Of a DNA stretch of 8,131 nucleotides, positions 5,921 to 8,131 are shown one piece after another; positions within the stretch are counted from its first letter, which is position 1, and each line of letters opens with the position of its first letter. The position numbers and the translations under genes are program-made. The notes under the pieces are model-generated. The model saw only the letters and a program-made list of their open reading frames with translations. It was not told where the DNA came from and ran no database searches. The stretch lies in contig JAEWKB010000185.1 of NCBI GenBank assembly GCA_023386255.1, positions 1-8,131 on the forward strand, given 5' to 3'. Source of the stretch: Bacteroidota bacterium. Its GTDB lineage: Bacteria; Bacteroidota; Bacteroidia; Flavobacteriales; Flavobacteriaceae.

Positions 5921-8131
5921 GTTTATCTACATTAAGCATAAAGAGGCCGGTACTTACCATCGTGATGAACGTGGCTATTATCCTGTTCGGGATAATAGGT
6001 TACACATTTCTTGGGGTACGTGAGTTTCCTTCAATCGACCCGGCCCAGATATCAGTGCGTACCAGTTATGCGGGTGCCAACTCTGATATTATTGAATCAC
6101 AGATAACCGAACCGCTGGAAAAGGCCATTAACTCTATTGATGGTATCAGGAACATTACTTCGTCAAGTAACCAGGGTTCGAGCAACATCACAATTGAATT
6201 TAATCTTGAAAAAGACCTTGAGGAAGCCGCGAACGATGTTCGGGATAAAGTATCGCAGGCCATCCGCAGCCTGCCGCAGGATATAGATGCGCCACCTGTA
6301 GTATCTAAAGCCGATGCCGACTCAGAGCCTATTATCACCATGACGGTACAGAGCGGCTCAAGAGACCCCCTGGCGCTGAGCGATTATGCCGAAAATGTTA
6401 TTGCCGAAAGGCTGCAAACCATTCCCGGTGTGAGCAGCGTGCAGATATGGGGCCAGAAACGCTATGCCATGCGCCTTTGGATAGACCCTGTAAAGCTATC
6501 GGCATATGGCGTTACAGTTGCCGAGGTGCGCGATGCGCTTAACAGCCAAAACGTAGAGTTGCCTACAGGTAAGCTTACCGGGGCTAACACGGAGCTTACG
6601 GTGAAGACGATGGGTAACCTTTCCACACCTGAACAGTTTAACGATATCATTGTAAAATCAGATGGTTCTAAAATCGTTAAGCTGAGCGATGTGGGACGTG
6701 CCGAACTGGGGCCGGAGAACCTGGAAACAAAAATGACCAACAACGGCCAACAGCTGGTAGGCCTCGCCATAATACCGCAGCCGGGTACTAATTATATAGA
6801 AATCGCCGACGCTTTTTATGAGCAGTTCGAGCAGATGAAAAAAGAGCTTCCGGCCGACCTGAAACTGAACATCGCTATAGATAATACGGTATTTATTAAA
6901 AAATCAGTGCATGAGGTAGCCGAAACGCTGCTCATTTCACTGGTGCTGGTAACACTTATTATATACCTGTTCTTCAGGGATTGGGCCATCGCGCTCCGTC
7001 CGCTGCTGGATATCCCGGTGTCGCTCATAGCTACATTCTTCATCATGTACATGTTCGGCTTCTCCATCAATGTACTTACGCTGCTTGCTATTGTACTTGC
7101 TACGGGGCTCGTGGTAGATGACGGTATTGTAGTGACGGAGAACATTTTTAAGAAGGTTGAAGAAGGCATGACACCTATCGAGGCTGCCGTAAAGGGTGCC
7201 AACGAAATCTTCTTTGCGGTTATATCCATCTCAATAACATTGGCAGCGGTATTCCTGCCCGTTATATTTTTGGAAGGTTTTGTGGGCAGGCTGTTCCGGG
7301 AGTTTGGTGTCGTCATCGCATCGGCGGTATTGGTTTCGGCCTTCGTGTCATTAACACTCACGCCTATGCTTAATGCCTACCTTATGAAAGGCGATGTGCA
7401 CAAGAAATCTAAGTTCTACAACTTTACGGAGCCGTACTTTGTAAAGATGAACAAAGGTTATGCATCTTCATTAATCCGTTTTATGAAGAGGAAATGGCTT
7501 AGTTTCCCTATATTAGTTATTTGTATCGGGCTTATTGCATTGTTCTATGCGAGTTTGCAAAAAGAAACGGCACCTTATGACGACAGGAGCTTTGTTGGCC
7601 TTAACATAACCGCTCCCGAAGGATCATCTTACGAATACATGGACCGCTTTATGCAGGACATTGAAAAACTGATTAATGATTCTATCCCCGAAAAGAAGGT
7701 TAGCCTTGTCATTACTTCTCCGGGATTTGGTTCTGCTTCGGTAAACAGTGGCCGTGTAAGGATAGCCCTTGTAGAGCCGGGTGAGAGGGAACGTTCGCAA
7801 AAGGAAATAGCACAGGAACTTACCAAGTGGACCAAGCGTTACCCAGAGGCACGTACATCAGTATCTGAACAGCCAACCATTGCAGTGAACCGTAGGGGAG
7901 GACCGCCAATTCAATACATTATCCAGGCGCCGAATTTTGAAAAGCTTAGAGAGAAAGTACCACAGTTTATGGATGAGGTTAGCAAAGACCCAACCTTTGC
8001 CATGACCGATGTAAACCTGAAGTTCAACAAGCCGGAGATCAATGTAACCATCGACAGGGAAAAGGCACAAAGCCTGGGCGTTTCTTTGCTTGATGTGGCG
8101 CAAACGCTGCAACTTTCCCTCAGCGGCCAGC
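5917..8131 (+). CDS. HAE1-type RND efflux permease (3' end missing)
   Basis: An open frame starts at the ATG at 5917, overlapping the adaptor stop by 4 bp, and runs 738 codons to the window edge without a stop; family members are about 1,030-1,080 aa. The start MSLSTLSIKRPVLTIVMNVA is the classic RND N-terminus leading into TM1 (about 9-33). The first porter region lies at about 37-325 (VRTSYAGANSDIIESQITEPLEKAI, IPGVSSVQIWGQKRYAMRLW). TM2-TM6 start near residue 332. TM4 carries GLVVDDGIVVTENI with Asp401-Asp402, equivalent to the proton-relay Asp407/408 of AcrB. TM7 is at about 527-548, followed by the second porter region (YDDRSFVGLNITAPEGSSYEYM), where the window ends. The TM10 lysine lies beyond the edge. 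The DD pair and PAQISV/ET-P signatures place it with proton-driven HAE1 drug exporters rather than heavy-metal (HME) pumps. Substrate unknown. Confidence 0.95.
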   Translation, partial: MSLSTLSIKRPVLTIVMNVAIILFGIIGYTFLGVREFPSIDPAQISVRTSYAGANSDIIESQITEPLEKAINSIDGIRNITSSSNQGSSNITIEFNLEKDLEEAANDVRDKVSQAIRSLPQDIDAPPVVSKADADSEPIITMTVQSGSRDPLALSDYAENVIAERLQTIPGVSSVQIWGQKRYAMRLWIDPVKLSAYGVTVAEVRDALNSQNVELPTGKLTGANTELTVKTMGNLSTPEQFNDIIVKSDGSKIVKLSDVGRAELGPENLETKMTNNGQQLVGLAIIPQPGTNYIEIADAFYEQFEQMKKELPADLKLNIAIDNTVFIKKSVHEVAETLLISLVLVTLIIYLFFRDWAIALRPLLDIPVSLIATFFIMYMFGFSINVLTLLAIVLATGLVVDDGIVVTENIFKKVEEGMTPIEAAVKGANEIFFAVISISITLAAVFLPVIFLEGFVGRLFREFGVVIASAVLVSAFVSLTLTPMLNAYLMKGDVHKKSKFYNFTEPYFVKMNKGYASSLIRFMKRKWLSFPILVICIGLIALFYASLQKETAPYDDRSFVGLNITAPEGSSYEYMDRFMQDIEKLINDSIPEKKVSLVITSPGFGSASVNSGRVRIALVEPGERERSQKEIAQELTKWTKRYPEARTSVSEQPTIAVNRRGGPPIQYIIQAPNFEKLREKVPQFMDEVSKDPTFAMTDVNLKFNKPEINVTIDREKAQSLGVSLLDVAQTLQLSLSGQ

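Noticed and set aside
6066..8112. Antisense open frames, the longest 181 aa, opposite the RND permease
   Set aside because: The plus strand encodes an unmistakable RND permease without interruption; the antisense products are low-complexity shadows.

Overview
The window looks like a chromosomal segment of a Bacteroidota bacterium, most likely a flavobacterium-like member, with GC in the forties by eye. Four observations support this. Both outer-membrane receptors belong to Bacteroidota-type families: one has an N-terminal carboxypeptidase-regulatory-like domain, the other a C-terminal 'outer membrane beta-barrel' domain. Start codons lack Shine-Dalgarno sequences. Candidate promoters carry the Bacteroidota -7 element TAnnTTTG. 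Ile ATA and Arg AGG codons are common. The exact genus cannot be read from this sequence.

Layout: (i) 1-1823, plus strand, is the 3' part (606 codons) of a TonB-dependent outer-membrane receptor-like protein that starts upstream of the window. (ii) 1835-4541, minus strand, is a tight two-gene operon. It encodes a complete 748-aa TonB-dependent receptor and, one base after its stop, a 152-aa exported thioredoxin-fold protein. This operon converges on gene (i) with only 11 bp between stop codons. (iii) 4542-4843 is a 302-bp divergent intergenic region. It holds a candidate promoter for each direction, a near-perfect 20-bp palindrome resembling DtxR/MntR-family operators beside the receptor promoter, and a weaker dyad upstream of the efflux promoter. 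(iv) 4844-8131, plus strand, is an RND efflux operon: a 358-aa periplasmic adaptor followed, with a 4-bp ATGA overlap, by an inner-membrane HAE1-type RND permease whose last part lies beyond the right edge.

How the genes may work together: the adaptor and permease are two parts of a tripartite efflux pump; an outer-membrane TolC-type factor would be expected just downstream, outside the window. The minus-strand operon looks like an uptake module. Its receptor carries an unusual CSVC pair in the plug, where the substrate-contacting apical loop should be. Its partner has a WCGIC thioredoxin active site plus a third Cys beside the predicted cis-proline. The palindrome at its promoter suggests control by a metal-sensing DtxR-family repressor. 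My best inference is a metal- or metal-chelate-responsive receptor whose thiols are maintained by a dedicated thioredoxin. This is the most interesting unit here, but its substrate cannot be determined from sequence alone. Nothing in the window indicates mobile elements, CRISPR arrays or RNA genes.
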